64,000 nt of DNA from Odontesthes bonariensis. Its lineage: Eukaryota > Chordata > Actinopteri > Atheriniformes > Atherinopsidae. The notes beneath the pieces are model-generated. The model had not been told where the DNA came from. It saw nothing but the letters and a program-made list of their open reading frames with translations, and ran no database searches. The position numbers and the translations under genes were made by a program. The stretch covers positions 23,594,248-23,658,247 of the forward strand of contig NC_134519.1 in assembly GCF_027942865.1 (NCBI RefSeq), read 5' to 3'. Shown here in pieces: positions 28,552 to 50,435 of this stretch; the first letter of the stretch is position 1, and each line of letters starts with the position of its first letter.

Positions 28552-29900
28552 CACGAAGTTCTGCCAGCTGTGCTGCACCAGAGCTATAGAGTAATAAAAT
28601 AATTTTTACACCACTCTGTGCTGCACCAGTCAACAGTTACAACGGTGACACTGAACTGAAATGTGCTCACTTTACATTTTTGTTTGACAATGGCCTGCAA
28701 AATGTTTGTCATTCATGACTTTAACGCTCATATATGTACATCAGGAGCACAGGCCGGTGGGAGAGGGATTTGTGTGAGGAAATCTCTTAATCCAAAGGTC
28801 AAAGATGATAGATTTGAGAGTTATTCTGATGCACTTTAAACTTTTTGCATTAACTGTAACAAACAAAAGTTTAATGGTCTCAATTCACATCCAGATCCAA
28901 TGTGCGAAAAGAACTATCCCATATTAACAAATCTTTTCCAAAATGACCCACCATTGGAACCATCTGCATTTAATGTGATATCATTTCATTTTATTAACTA
29001 AAAATAAGTTAATTTGTTCTTGGTGTTTTTCCATGCTGGTGTAATACCACAAATTCAAGGAATAGATGGAGGTAGACTGTCATTTATCAACAAGGAGATG
29101 ATTGGATCTACTGTTCGAGGATTACCTGGCATTTCATATGTACACTGACATGGCAACTTTTCCTTGGTTTTGTTTACACTGTTGTCTCTGAAATCTTCAC
29201 AACTGAGTTAAGTCTTTGGTTCATATGTATGATATTACGTCTGTGTGTAAATTGCATAAATGAAGCCCAGAAAAAAAAGGAAATTATGAAGATATTTAGA
29301 AAACCCAATGAGTGAGAAAGAGGACAAATGAAATCAAATAATATGCTTCACGATCTACCAAACGTTCTACGCACATCCACTCAAAGTTTGCTGCAGGTTT
29401 CTTGCATATTTTGAAAAAATTAGTAGTTTAATACTCAATGTTTGGCTTTCTTAATATGTTGGTTTGAGCCATTTATTTCAGTGGGAACATGAAGTAGTAG
29501 ATATTACAGTGCTGTGTGAAATCAAAACTACCACATGCTTCCAGCAGATGGCGATTTAAGCATGGGTTTGGATGCATCAAATACAACATTAAACCCTCAT
29601 GAAAATAATTCCAAAAGTTAGTTCCATTATTGTGTATGCTGGTACAACCACAGACAATGGTTTGTGTTTATAAGTAATATTTATTACAAGTGTGTTAATA
29701 TGAAGAAATAATTTCCATCACTTCTCTGATTCTGATGTTAGATGCGGTGGAAACGCCCATGATTGCACTTACATACAACTACATGCAGTTTAAACATAAC
29801 ATGGTATATTCTTAAAGCACCTTCATTGATTCAGTCTGTCCATGTTTGGAAAAACACGTTAAGTGAATGTAGATTCAAATCTTGTCTTCGTAAGCAGGGT
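28552..29900. other. copb2-rbp2 intergenic region
   Basis: About 1.3 kb of AT-rich DNA between the copb2 promoter and the rbp2 3' end. It holds one CTCF-like motif (29541-29554). A second minus-strand AATAAA at 29680-29685 could serve as a distal rbp2 poly(A) signal. No gene is seen. Confidence 0.5.
29541..29554 (+). promoter_or_regulatory. CTCF-like motif
   Basis: CCAGCAGATGGCGA fits the vertebrate CTCF core consensus CCASYAGRKGGCRS at all positions except the last base. Confidence 0.4.
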
Positions 29901-29920
29901 GAATAAAAATAAAGACAGAC

Positions 29921-29926
29921 TTTATT
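29921..29926 (-). terminator. AATAAA overlapping the rbp2 stop codon
   Basis: The rbp2 coding end reads AAAGAATAAAG: the stop TAA (29922-29924) is contained in a perfect AATAAA. If used, the 3' UTR would be only about 10-30 nt. The alternative signal is at 29680-29685. Confidence 0.5.
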
Positions 29927-32710
29927 CTTTCCTCCTGAACACTTGAAGGCAAACTACATCTTCACATGTCAGCTCCTGCAAAAGAAAATGGACTCTGTTG
30001 CTGTTATTCAGCAGAGGGATCATTCAAACAACAGGACAGCAATGACTGTGATAACTGTGATACCTCCCACTAGAACTGAGTGATCAAGACCAACACTGTC
30101 AACCCACCAGGTAGAGTTTGTCTCCTTCGATCCAGTGTTTCCAGCCACGGTTGGACTTCTCACCTTTCTGAGTGCACACCAGCTGGTCCCCCTCCCACTT
30201 TACCAGACTCTACAAAACAATATATAGTCTCTTATCATCCCTGGTTAATGAATTATCATCAATAATGTATTTGTGATGGAACATTATTGCGAAGAATCCC
30301 CTTCATGAATGAACTTATATGAGATCTTTCAGCACTCACAATTATTCAACTTTTAAGTTAATGCAACAACAAGGGATCACTAATTTACACTGGTGGAATT
30401 AGCAATAAAAGATGTTTTGGTGTTGGATTTGCTCTTCTTTCATGTATCGTGCATATGTCAGACAGTGTAAAGTCTCAGAAGGAATAGCTGACGCACATTC
30501 ACAAAAGCGTAGAGTAATCGAACACTTCCAAACTACTACATGCCAGTTTACAATCACAATGAAAAATACCATTAAAACTGTGTATATGTTTTCACTAAAT
30601 CTAAATATCTGTGAGTTACACTGCAAAAATCTATATTATGAGACCACATTTAGACAGTTTTTTTTATTATTATCATATCTTATTATCTTTATTTTTGTAT
30701 AGTAAATATCATACGCTAAGGCAGTATGTATTTACTTAGAAAAGTGCAAAAGGAAAACAACAACAACATTAACAGCATATACTGCTTGTAACATAGCAGT
30801 CTAAATACATATATGTCTGGTTTATATCTTTTTCGGTTTATTACAAGGTTGTTGTTTTTTTCAAGGTCTGTTTCAATGTACAATATCCCTTCCATCAAAA
30901 GCTAGTCTAAAGCTAACAAGTAAAAATGTTTCCCTATGCTATGAATGACCCAAACAAATACTTTAAAGGAAAAAATATGTATATTTGCAATCCGGAAAGT
31001 AGACAACTCATTTCAACAAAAGCAAGAGAGTGTGTCAGTAAAGCAAAACTGAGAACACATGTGATTTCCAATAAGCCTAACTGCATAAAGATTTCAAACC
31101 AGCTACAAAAAAACATTTCTTTCTCAGTCTATTTGCATGCTTTCATCATGGCTCCAAATGGAGAAGAATTACCAGAGGAACTGAAAAATCTGACTGAGTA
31201 TTCAGAGAGGTGGAAAAATGACACTGGAGGATTAGAGAACAATTATAAATCAGTTGAAACGCAGCTGTAGCAGTAATCAGGACGTACAGAAAGAGCCATA
31301 GCAGCAAGAGCTGAATTATCCTCCTAAAATGACACCATGCACAGTGTGTTACCTAATAATCTAGCTCTGAGAACAGACCTCTGATTTAGCACTGTGGTTA
31401 TCAGTAGAAACCGGAGTTTCTATGAATACCCGGACAGCGTGAGGACATTACATTGCATAATGTCAACCTCTGTGGACGGTGTTAGAAAAAAAACCACAAA
31501 AAAATTCTAAAGAAGAGGAAATATAAGTTCCTCTTTTTAGATTAAAAAGTATCATTTAATTCAAATAATCTTAAAGGGGGACAGCAACCACTTCAGCGAT
31601 GAGCCGCTAAAAAAGGCAAATGTCTCTGAAGTATGGTGGAAACCTGTACAGCACCGGAGCGGTTAAGAGGACTGAGTCTGTCATAAAAATAAAGTTGTAC
31701 ACACAAGCTCCTGAAAAAATGTTTTAAAACATTGTCATTTAAAAAAAATTAGATTTGATGAAATGTAACAATTGTTGCACTGTGTTCCAATCGTGCGTAT
31801 TTTTCATCTAAGTAATATAATCTGTTAGTTTTACATTAAATATCCAGTTATTAAAACAGTCATACAATTCAGTATCATTTGACAATATTTGATATTATAC
31901 AGCAGTGTGCTCAGTTCTGTTGTACAAAGTAAAAGTGCATCATGTTACTCGCTGCTGCTGTTCTCAGTAGAGATTCCTCACAGACAGCGCGTGCCAGTAA
32001 TTTATCTGTGCACACATCTAAAAAGTACAGAGTCTTGTGTCAAATGGATTCCATGCATGAGAGGTCAACCAACCTTGACGTGTTTGTTGTCTAGCCCCTT
32101 AGTGTACTCATCAAACTCCACACCTACAGTGAAGGCGAGCTCATAATTCCTAAAGGTGCTGAGTGTTTTGAAGTCAAACTTGTTTCCGTCTTGGACGACC
32201 ACTTTGGTCTGAGACAAGGAGATGGCAATTTTCCTTGTTGCAAAGTCAATATCTGGGACAAGAATAGAGAGATTTAATAGTACATTTGAAAAGGAACATA
32301 ATTCAAGATTTAAATCAGTTCTACTTTGATTGATCATCACATGTTGACTTCTTAGCTATCATCATACAACTAAGAATGGATAATTTGATTATATTGAAGG
32401 AATGTTTATTTTTTTGTATTTGCAATGATGTCTGCATTCAACAAGAAACTGTAGAGAATAAATACACAATGTTTTGTAAATTAGCTGAAAGGTAGACTCA
32501 AACAGGCCCAATTAACAAAAAAACCCAACAAATTAATTCAACAAAATTTTGCCACTCATGCCGCCTCTACATTGTGCTGTAACAATCTCAACATATACCG
32601 AAGCCACTTCAGACCAAAAAAACATTTCATTTCTTACTCAACACTTTCAAGTATTCCTCAAATTTGTCATTGGTTTCCAGTATCCATTTCCCAGTGAAGT
32701 CTGCAGGCAT
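29922..32710 (-). CDS. rbp2: Cellular retinol-binding protein type II (rbp2-like), complete
   Basis: Small cytosolic lipocalin-fold carrier for retinol and retinal. In mammals RBP2 acts in absorptive enterocytes. Exons: 32638-32710 (73 nt), 32074-32252 (179 nt), 30108-30209 (102 nt), 29922-29975 (54 nt with stop), for 135 aa. The 73/179/102 exon sizes are diagnostic of the FABP/CRBP family. It begins [20 protein letters not shown]. Exon 2 opens DFATRKIAI, including the conserved retinol-contact Lys, and exon 3 has [17 protein letters not shown], whose Gln is the retinol hydroxyl contact. It ends RRKE. The start is in GCCACCATG context. A TATA box lies 78 nt upstream. Position next to copb2 matches human COPB2-RBP2. 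A fish-specific duplicate suffix cannot be assigned. Confidence 0.93.
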
Positions 32711-32787
32711 GGTGGCAAACTAGTGACGCTACGGTATGTAGACTTTAGACAAATTGAGGATGGGGAAGGAACAGTGTGTCCTCTTGA

Positions 32788-32795
32788 TTTATATA
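32788..32795 (-). promoter_or_regulatory. TATA box of rbp2
   Basis: TATATAAA on the minus strand, 78 nt upstream of the rbp2 ATG. The start site would be near 32760, giving a leader of about 50 nt. A TATA promoter fits a tissue-restricted gene. Confidence 0.6.
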
Positions 32796-35593
32796 TGTCA
32801 GGGACATGAGGGCTGACAGCTATAAATGAGTGAGCTTTATGCAGTGAGATGATTGGCAGTTGTTTTTTTGAGGAGGAGGGGGGATATCAGGGACATATCC
32901 AGTAGCACACACAGACATGCACCGCCACCATCGCGCTTTCCCAAACATGCACCTTTAAGCAAATACGCATACACATATTTCAGTGATAGTCAGTGGTCAA
33001 TGTACAGACAGGAGGAACTATTCTGTAACAGTGCCAGGAGAGTTTTCTCTTTATTTGATTTCCTCTCATTGGCAAACTCCAAAAACCAGCCCGGAGTGTC
33101 TGGACTTTGAACTCAAGGTTTAATAAAGTTCAACCTGTTTATGTAACGAAATAAAAAATGCAGACATGAAATGCACACAGTTATTGGAAAAACATGAATC
33201 AGTTCCTTGACTTAAATACAGGCAGACACAAAAGATATGAATATAAGACATTAGGTATGCATATTATGTAAAACAGTTAAAAATAGATAAAGAATAGCTC
33301 ATGTTCACTTCATTTTCTTGAATTTACATGACAAAAGACAGCAGAGAGTATTATAAGTGCCATTATCTAAAAACTTACCAATTCCAAAGGCTGCAAGGAA
33401 AGTGGCAATATAAATGTTTTTCTGGGGCAACGTACTGCGGACAGAGGAAACAATATAGGACCATTTGTATTCAGGTGATGAAATAAAGCTCGTAAGTAAA
33501 AGAAGCTCCTGCCCACTGTAACAGTGGGGGGTGCCTTGCTATTCTGCAGGTGAAAGTAGTGAATGTATCAAAGGAACGATGAAATCAGGGGATTATCAAG
33601 GCACTTTAGGACGAGTTGTTGACCAGTTTAGGCTTGAGATTAAGTTTTTGAGTCTGTCAACAGGACAACCAGATCTGAGGCTCACATTTGAACTCTACAA
33701 TAGCATGGCTGAATCGAAAAAGATGAACTGTTTTAAAAGACCATCTCTAAGTCCCGGCCTAAAGCCTTCACAGAGAGCTGAAATCAGCATTAAAATATAG
33801 TATAACGACTGTTATTCTTATCAAAGATTATGGAACTGAATATCAGTGAAGAGGGTTCAGGCATATTTTGTATTTGTGTCATTTTACTATTATGCATGTT
33901 TGTGTGTTGTTTTTAATCAGCATCCTGGGACATATTATCAAAATATTCATATTATCATAAATATTCATTGGCATACATTTCTGAAGAGACCACATTCCCC
34001 AAAAAGGTAACCGTAATTAGGTAACCCTAAGTAATTACATCACTTAAGAAACATTAGAGACAAACAGTGGTGTAGTGCGGGTATTCCCAGTTATTATACA
34101 GTCATCATCGGGCATACCCAATTCTAAATCCTCTCTAACATGAATCACATTGAGCTGTGTGATGAAAGGCATTTGGAAGGCAGAAACATAACCTTCACGT
34201 CTCCGTGTCTCATGGCTAGTATTAGCGTCTTTACAGGATTTTTTGGGTAAGGTTCGGCATGAGGTTTAGGGCACTAATTTTGTCCTGATATTTACTTTCT
34301 GATGCAAAGTATTAGATTCTATGTGAGATTGTGTAAATTCTACAGGTCCACTTTTGAGTCAACTAATTATAGCAGCCTTACACGCTTAACCGTACTAGAA
34401 GGTTTTACGCTATAACCTTGCAGGAACATACACGTCTCATGTCAGATTTAAGATGAACACAGCGAAACTCTGTAACCTTCAGAAGATGAATGGAAAGCAA
34501 TGTCAAACATCCAAGAGAAATAATAATAGCAGAGGGGGAGAAAATCCCACAAATTCCGAACATTTTATTGAGGATAGATGTAAATGAAGTTCTCTGGCGG
34601 CAGACTCTGTTTTGACCTCTACCTGAGACCATCATTTTTTTAAGAGCCCAAAGCAAAAGCAAGGAGAAATCAATAACAACCCTCTAGGGAATCGTAAATA
34701 AACAGAGCCTGCAGATTGACGCCGTGGTAGTGAATGCACAGGAAGCAGCAGGAGGGAGAACAGCAGAGCGAGCAGCAGTAGCAGCAAAGAATGAGCGAGC
34801 GAGTTAGACAGATTATCCAAATCAGGAGAGTCGATGCAGACATTATTATGAGTTGAGTTGTCTGCTTTATTTGCAAGTAGTGGCCCTCAGAGCCCTATCA
34901 CAGTGTTGAGGAGGCACTTCCAGAAAACAGCTGTTCATTTCAATGTCATATCAATAAAATAAAGATATATTGGAGGGTTTATCAACACAGAAAAGACAAA
35001 TGATGCCATTGCTTCATTCACCTGCTTAATTTATTGACTGAACCATTTTTACCATCAGAGACACAGTCCCACAAGATTTAGAATGGATAAATTCATACAT
35101 CTATTCTTGACATTCATTTTGGATATTGAGCATCAGTATCAGACAACTTCATAGCGCTCATTGCTTTCCATTCACAAGAAAAGTTTAGAGAGCTAACTTG
35201 TTGTATTACTGTTCTCTTCACATAATCCATAACCAATGACCGAATCTCGTCAGTGCATTGCTTTAGAAGTCTGGCTCATCAAGAGAGCAGCTACAGCTAG
35301 CAGTATGCATGTATATCTAAACTTGCTAATCACAGCACTCGCCATGAGACAAAAATACAGTCTTGTATATGATAAATGTCACATGCCAAATTGCCCATTC
35401 TTTAAAATAAAGCAACAATCTAGATGGATTAATTTTTTTGCATTTAGTGGAAATAATATTCATCACAGTATCTTATGGAGAGACCCAAGGGACCAAAAGG
35501 AAAGTTGGATGGTACGGGGTGGGTTGTATCTGATATGTCTATCTGAGCCAGTGTCTGCTGCTGGAAGCACTGCCTTGCTTAATAAGAGTTGGT
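32796..35593. other. rbp2-rbp1 intergenic region with rbp1 3' UTR
   Basis: AT-rich DNA with no recognisable gene. Minus-strand AATAAA motifs at 35030-35035 and 34866-34871 are candidate rbp1 poly(A) signals. Short open frames here show no domain or codon signature. Confidence 0.5.
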
Positions 35594-37694
35594 TTAGGTC
35601 TTCTTGAAGATTTGCTTGGAAACAGCTCCTGCAGCTCTCAGCTCCTGCATGGGGACAAAACAAAATTTGTCATCTACAGACTGACCTGCAAAAGAGTCAG
35701 TATTAAGAGACAAACTGTATCTAATGATAATAATTTAACTGGAAGTACTTTCACTGTTAAATTGTTGTAAGCTGTAGGTTTTTTTTTGTTGTTGTTTTTT
35801 TGCTTTATTGTGAAGCAGAAAAAGAATTATCACTAATGGATGCTAATATATTCGTTAAACCTGCAATATATCTTCTGCCATCAGAGGTCACTGTTGCCCT
35901 CTAAACCCTCTTGAGCCTTTGGGAACTTCCCACTAACGCCTAATTTCATGGCTCCTGATTGAAGACATCTGCTGGCATCACTTAAACCAAATAATTTGGG
36001 AGATTATTTTTACTTAGCTTTGATAGCAGTAATCATACAGAAGAAAATCTGATATTGCTGGGATAATGTAAACGATAATATGCTCGTCATTACTTTTCAG
36101 ATGCAAATTGGTTCATTATAGGCCGAGCTGAGCTACACAATGAATTTCACAGAGGATACATTAAAAAGAAGTTGTAGTATTAATTTTTTTTGCAGAAATG
36201 AGCAAAGGCAGGATAATAACATGGCTGATGTTGCGCTTGATAACTGAAAGTGTCGGTTGATGATGATCAGCAGGAGAGCCAAATAAATGAGTTGAAGAAA
36301 TGCACACTTTAAGATTTAATCATGCATTTTGCTCCTGAAGGGAACAATTGAGAATCAAAACACGTATGCTTGTCCCATTTCCCATTAGAACATTAAGCGC
36401 TAGCTCCTTTTGTGCACATGCTATAATTTATTTGGTTGTAAATGAGTTACAGCTGCATACTTTCAGAAATTATTAGTCTGTGTGGACCACACGCAGACTA
36501 ATGTTACAAGCTTGTGGGCTGTTTCGAACTGGAGTCACACATGAAAATATATGCACTTCACAGACAGTGCTGAGAGGCATTTTGGATCTGGATTAAAGCG
36601 TCTAAATTGCCCGGATTAATATTCATGGCAGGAGTCAATGTTTTCTCACCAGATGAAGCTCATCTCCCTCCACCCAGTGGGTCCAGCCTCTTCCTTCAAT
36701 CTCCCCCTTCTGAACACACACCAGCTTGTCTCCCTCCCAGCTGATGGTGGTCTGCATGAGGTCACAGCAACAAGAAAGAGACATGAATGCCTATAATACA
36801 TGCGACATCAGCCACAGGTTGATGATTAACATAAAACAAACATAACAGGCTCATATTAGAGCCTTGGTCTTCCCTGTTCCCACATACAATAATTATTCAG
36901 ACACATGTGACTTTCTCTCTCAGCCACCATCCCTACTGCTTATAGCTTATCTATAATCAGCCTATCAGCACACACAAAAGGGGTTTCAAGGGGGACACAG
37001 ATAATCTTTTATCCTATTTGCTATTCAGAAACACAATCTGATTAAATGAGTCTTGACTTTGACTCGGCCTCTTTCAGCCCTTTCCATGCAGTCTCTGACA
37101 CCAGTCGTTATTACACCCAGCCACTGAAAATAGTGCTAAAAGTTTGAGGGAAGTTTTGTGAGTAGGAGGAAAGTGCTGTAGGAAATAACCAACTTTCACT
37201 GGACCATCTGCTCATTATACTGTAGCCTTGATGGGCTCCTCAAAAATCAGTCGGAACACCCACAGAATTTACACCCAAATGACACTGGTGACAAGCCACT
37301 CCTGAAGGAAAATAACTATAATGTCTCACAAGTCTCTTGACAGGCTTCTAGCTGGTGTTGCATTATCTGTGTGCCACATCCACATTCTCACCATGCACTT
37401 TCTGTCATCCACTCCACTCAGATCCTCCTCAAACTCTTTGCCCACATGGAAGTCCATGTTGTAGTTTTTGAAGGTACTGAGGGTCTTGATGATTATGTGG
37501 TCCCCATCGTGAACGATGTCCTTGTCAGGTTTGAGTAAGGTGGCAATTTTCCTGATGGCAACATTCACATCTATGACAGACACCGAAAGAGAAAAAGAAA
37601 GAAAGCAATAACGAATGAGAAAACGAGTGAACCAGTGAATTTGCGCGCAGTTATAGGCGGATAAACACACACACACAAAAAAACGATCAACACG

Positions 37695-37731
<37 letters not shown>

Positions 37732-37980
37732 AGGTTAAGGTAATTGAAATTAAACTATAGTTTTGAAACAAAAATCTAGCAAAATATTAAATGTATGTTA
37801 ATTACATTGGACATAGATGTTTTGCTAGACTACCTGGCAGTATCAACAGCTTTAAACTTGTCACCTAAACGGTATGACGCCTGTCCGCTGACCCGCCGTG
37901 AACTCACCCAGAGCCTTCAGGTACTCCTCGAAGTTTTCATTGGAGCTCATTTTCCAGTATCCGGTCAGGTTAACTGGCAT
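35594..37980 (-). CDS. rbp1: Cellular retinol-binding protein type I (rbp1-like), complete
   Basis: Cytosolic carrier that delivers retinol to LRAT and retinol dehydrogenases. Exons: 37908-37980 (73 nt), 37392-37570 (179 nt), 36650-36751 (102 nt), 35594-35644 (51 nt with stop), for 134 aa. The architecture matches the neighbouring rbp2. It starts [20 protein letters not shown], and exon 2 carries [20 protein letters not shown]. Exon 3 has [20 protein letters not shown], with the ligand-contact Gln, and it ends KQIFKKT. It is closer to mammalian RBP1 (MPVDFTGYWKM, DVNVALRKIANLLKPDK) than to RBP2, RBP5 or RBP7, and its place between rbp2 and nmnat3 agrees. In the last exon the sequence is AVSKQIF where RBP1 has a conserved Cys-Lys-Gln, so the Cys is replaced by Ser. 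Confidence 0.93.
37700..37728 (+). repeat. 29-nt A homopolymer
   Basis: Uninterrupted A run in rbp1 intron 1 (T run on the gene strand). It is not attached to a recognisable SINE or retrocopy. Confidence 0.8.
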
Positions 37981-39847
37981 GTTGGCTGTTTTTTCTGCAG
38001 TTTTCCTTACTTCCAGTGAATGAGGGGGTCTGCTGTGAGTGGTTGCTCGTGAGGGAGTGCAGACAATGCTGTCAAAAACCCCCAATATGAACCAAACTCT
38101 CTTTAATCCGATTACCTGCCGGTTCTCATGCTTAATTGTCGCGTGCACCTCCCACATCCATTCCGCTGCCAACAATCTACGTAATCTCACAATCCCTCTG
38201 CGATCATGTTGCATGATGGGAACATGAAGGATGCCGATATATGGGGAACTCACTTGTGTGCTTTATGCTGATGAATGCTTACTTGCTTAGGTGGGATTAG
38301 GATGAATACACATCCTTTATTATTGGACACTGGCCCGTTTATATGCAACTCCACGTGTGGTAGATTTGGCCTGCAAGCTGATTCTGCTGCATTAGATGGG
38401 GGCCTGTTTCCAAGATGTTTAGGCTAAAACAGGCTTATAAAACAAACTGCAGTGCCATCAAAAACTGGAGTAAAAATCATCCAAAGATCTGTAACAAATG
38501 GCTGGGAGGAGCATATCGTGAGGGGAATGTTCATATTGTGACAGCCAAATCACCTGAGCTGAAAACCCATCCAAATGGAACAATTACAAGTCCACAATGG
38601 GTCTGTCACATCTTTTGTCTTGCCTAAATAACTAAATTAATTTGATAATCTCTCTTTTGAGCCATCTGCAGCCATCCTGCTGTCTGAATCCTTTACTGAC
38701 ACACACACACACATGCACACACCATCATCTTTGGGAGGATGCCATTCAGTATCAGTGGCACAGCAGCGCTTTCAGCCATTGGACTCTGTGAGAAAACACC
38801 TCCTGTAGCTGAGCAACTGTCAGGATTACTTTAAATCCTTCAGTGAGAATAATAGAGGCCTCACAGACAGTGTGTGGACAATAATGGGGAGACTGAATAG
38901 ATCCACAATGAATTGCTGTTTGGAGGGAGCTGCAGAGAGCAGGCACCCATGGCGATATCCATAAGAAGAAGAAAAGGGGAAAAGACACAGATTATAGTCT
39001 AAACTACAATCTTGGGTGCTTAGTGGTTGAGATGTACACAAATAACAAGATAGCTGTTGGTTGGCATTTCAGAAACAACTTTCAGACCCAGGTTAAAAAC
39101 TGATATAATTTATTGACTGTTCTTAAAGATATTGTTCAGCTTGACCTCTCTTTAACTGCATTTGTATCGATGTTCCTTGTTGGTATGATTACATTTTCTA
39201 GTGTTGTTGCACTTATTTTCAGTTTTATTTGAATGTTCAATCCATTGAATGCCATGTGAGTTTTGATCAAGATTGATGGCCTGTGTTAACACTGGACATA
39301 AAGATGGATGGAAGAGTTTTTTTGTGCCAGTCCTAACAGAATCAATAAAGTTTTAAAAGCAGTGTATCTGAATGCTGATAATGAGCCAAACCTTAGTGGG
39401 GCGGAGAACACCCTTTACAAACCCTCACGGTGTCTCTGTCAGTGGGATTTGATGTTGACAACTGCAAAGAAAAACCAGTAACAGGGCAAAAACATTTAAA
39501 ATATATGGGAATTTTATTCCATTTGATATTACTGCAATGATGTGCAATATGCAAAAACTGCAAAACCTTTGAGGAACAAATGTGAATGACCCTGTATCAT
39601 GAAGGTGAGGCTCGGTATTTGCGACACCTCGTGAGTATTTGTAAAAAAAAAAAAAAAGACACCACAGCGCAGAGAGGATGCTTCCTACTGAAAAGAAGTG
39701 ATGTCTGGAGAAGTGAGTTAGGACAAACATGTTTGTCTGACATTTACATGTTGTGCAAACCTCTTCCACAATGCAGTCCAGTGGAAGTAAACAGAGTTCC
39801 CAATGCCTGAAGAAAGGCATTGATTGGCTAGTCTTCAGCCCAGTCCA
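37981..39847. other. rbp1 upstream region and nmnat3 3' UTR
   Basis: No TATA box is evident just upstream of rbp1. No gene is seen in the interval. A short (AC)n tract lies at 38700-38714. The right part is nmnat3 3' UTR. Confidence 0.5.
39513..39518 (-). terminator. nmnat3 polyadenylation signal candidate
   Basis: AATAAA on the minus strand, 330 nt past the nmnat3 stop codon. Confidence 0.45.
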
Positions 39848-49193
<9,346 letters not shown>

Positions 49194-49266
49194 ATGCAGA
49201 GACTCGGGGTCCCGGCTTTACTGTTTTGGCTTCTTTGGGGCCACTCCTGCGCCCTCGGCGGAAAAG
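49194..49266 (+). CDS. clstn2: Calsyntenin-2, first coding exon (signal peptide)
   Basis: Calsyntenins are type I membrane proteins with two extracellular cadherin repeats and an LNS-like domain. They act at postsynaptic sites. Only exon 1 is in the window: 73 nt, starting ATG in AAACATG context and ending GGAAAAG|GTAAGAA in phase 1. It encodes MQRLGVPALL then FWLLWGHSCALGGK, a short n-region, a hydrophobic core and a small-residue cleavage region, i.e. a typical signal peptide. No cadherin sequence is present, so the name rests on the signal peptide, the strong donor and gene order: human NMNAT3 is followed by CLSTN2 in this divergent arrangement with a very large first intron. At least 14.7 kb of intron follows. 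Confidence 0.65.
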
Positions 49267-49970
49267 GTAAGAACACGAGGAAGAAATTAAGGAAAACAAA
49301 AACATTTCTCTTTTTTTCGAAATGTTTCTCGTCTTTTTTTTTTGAGCTTGTGTGGTACAAGTTGGCAAGGATGAGCGCAACAACTTTGAAGCTATTTCGA
49401 TATCTTTCGCTGACTCTTAAGTTCCGCTAAATATCCCGTGTAAGGAAACACTGAATGATAAAGTGAGAGAAGCATCTGTCTAATGACTTGCAATGAACGG
49501 ACCAGCTGTTCAGCTTATTACACTGTAGTTTTGAAACGCGGTGCTACTGTTGTAGATATTGTGGCAAATATTGGTGCAATGAATATAAAGCCAGAGATGG
49601 AGTTAAAAGTGCGTTTTCCGTTAGTATGTTAGGGTAATGGTTTCCTCTATGTTAGAGGTTTTCAGAGGAAGAGGTGGATCTCTCCATGTGGGCTCCAAAC
49701 TGTTTTAGGGAAGGTTCAGTGACTGGAATGAAGAAATATTACATAAATTGACTACTGAGTTGTCAAATGTATAATATAAGTGTTTGTGATACATTTGTTT
49801 TGGGCAATTTTTTATGGTTTTTCTGCCTTATGACAGAAGTATTTCAGGTATTTAGTCTGATGTGAATTTGTAAATGTTGAACAGTGAAATGTGACTACCT
49901 TGGCACATTGCGTCTAATATTTCGGATAGTCATGATCCCATTGTCATCCAGGCAGTCTGGGAATGACCAA
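49267..49970 (+). other. clstn2: clstn2 intron 1, part left of the retrotransposon
   Basis: Begins GTAAGAA. It has no recognisable exon and ends with ACCAA (49966-49970), the left copy of the target duplication. Confidence 0.6.
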
Positions 49971-50296
49971 TGTAGCGGCGCTCTTTCCTCACAGTACTCC
50001 ACTTTACCGCTACTGTTAAGCAGTCTTCTTGGCAATAAGCTTGACATTAAAATGATCTTCCAAGGCAGTAACTTCGTTCAAAAAAGGAACTTTAATTGAA
50101 AAAGCAAAAAAAACAAAGTTACAAGATTCACTAATATTTACTTTTACTTGTCAAAAAACTGTCTTGCTCCTTAGGCTGCTTAACCTGGTCTGATCTAAAA
50201 TGGCTGTGATGTCATCAGCAGCGTAATTAAAAGAGCAATGCAACATTTTTAAAGGGAAACTACTAATCATTAGCCAATGTTAATATGGCTCTTACA
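49971..50296 (-). repeat. 3' LTR of the BEL/Pao element
   Basis: 326 bp. By eye it is identical to the other LTR over its whole length. An ATTAAA on the minus strand (50091-50096) is a candidate polyadenylation signal. On the element strand it is preceded by the purine-rich AGGGGCTGGAAA (50297-50308). Confidence 0.96.
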
Positions 50297-50308
50297 TTTC
50301 CAGCCCCT
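50297..50308 (-). other. Candidate polypurine tract
   Basis: On the element strand, AGGGGCTGGAAA (ten purines with a CT interruption) abuts the 3' LTR. This is the expected place for the plus-strand primer in reverse transcription. Confidence 0.55.
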
Positions 50309-50435
50309 AATTGCTTATGCTAAATGCAGAACAATTACCAAACATTATTAAACATGAGAGCTATGCAACATTCAACATAATATCCAAGATACTCTTACAT
50401 GTACATCATAATACACAAAAAATGAACAACTTTAT

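Noticed and set aside
37700-37728. Retrocopy poly(A) tail
   Set aside because: No gene-like or SINE-like sequence lies beside the A run and no target duplication was found.
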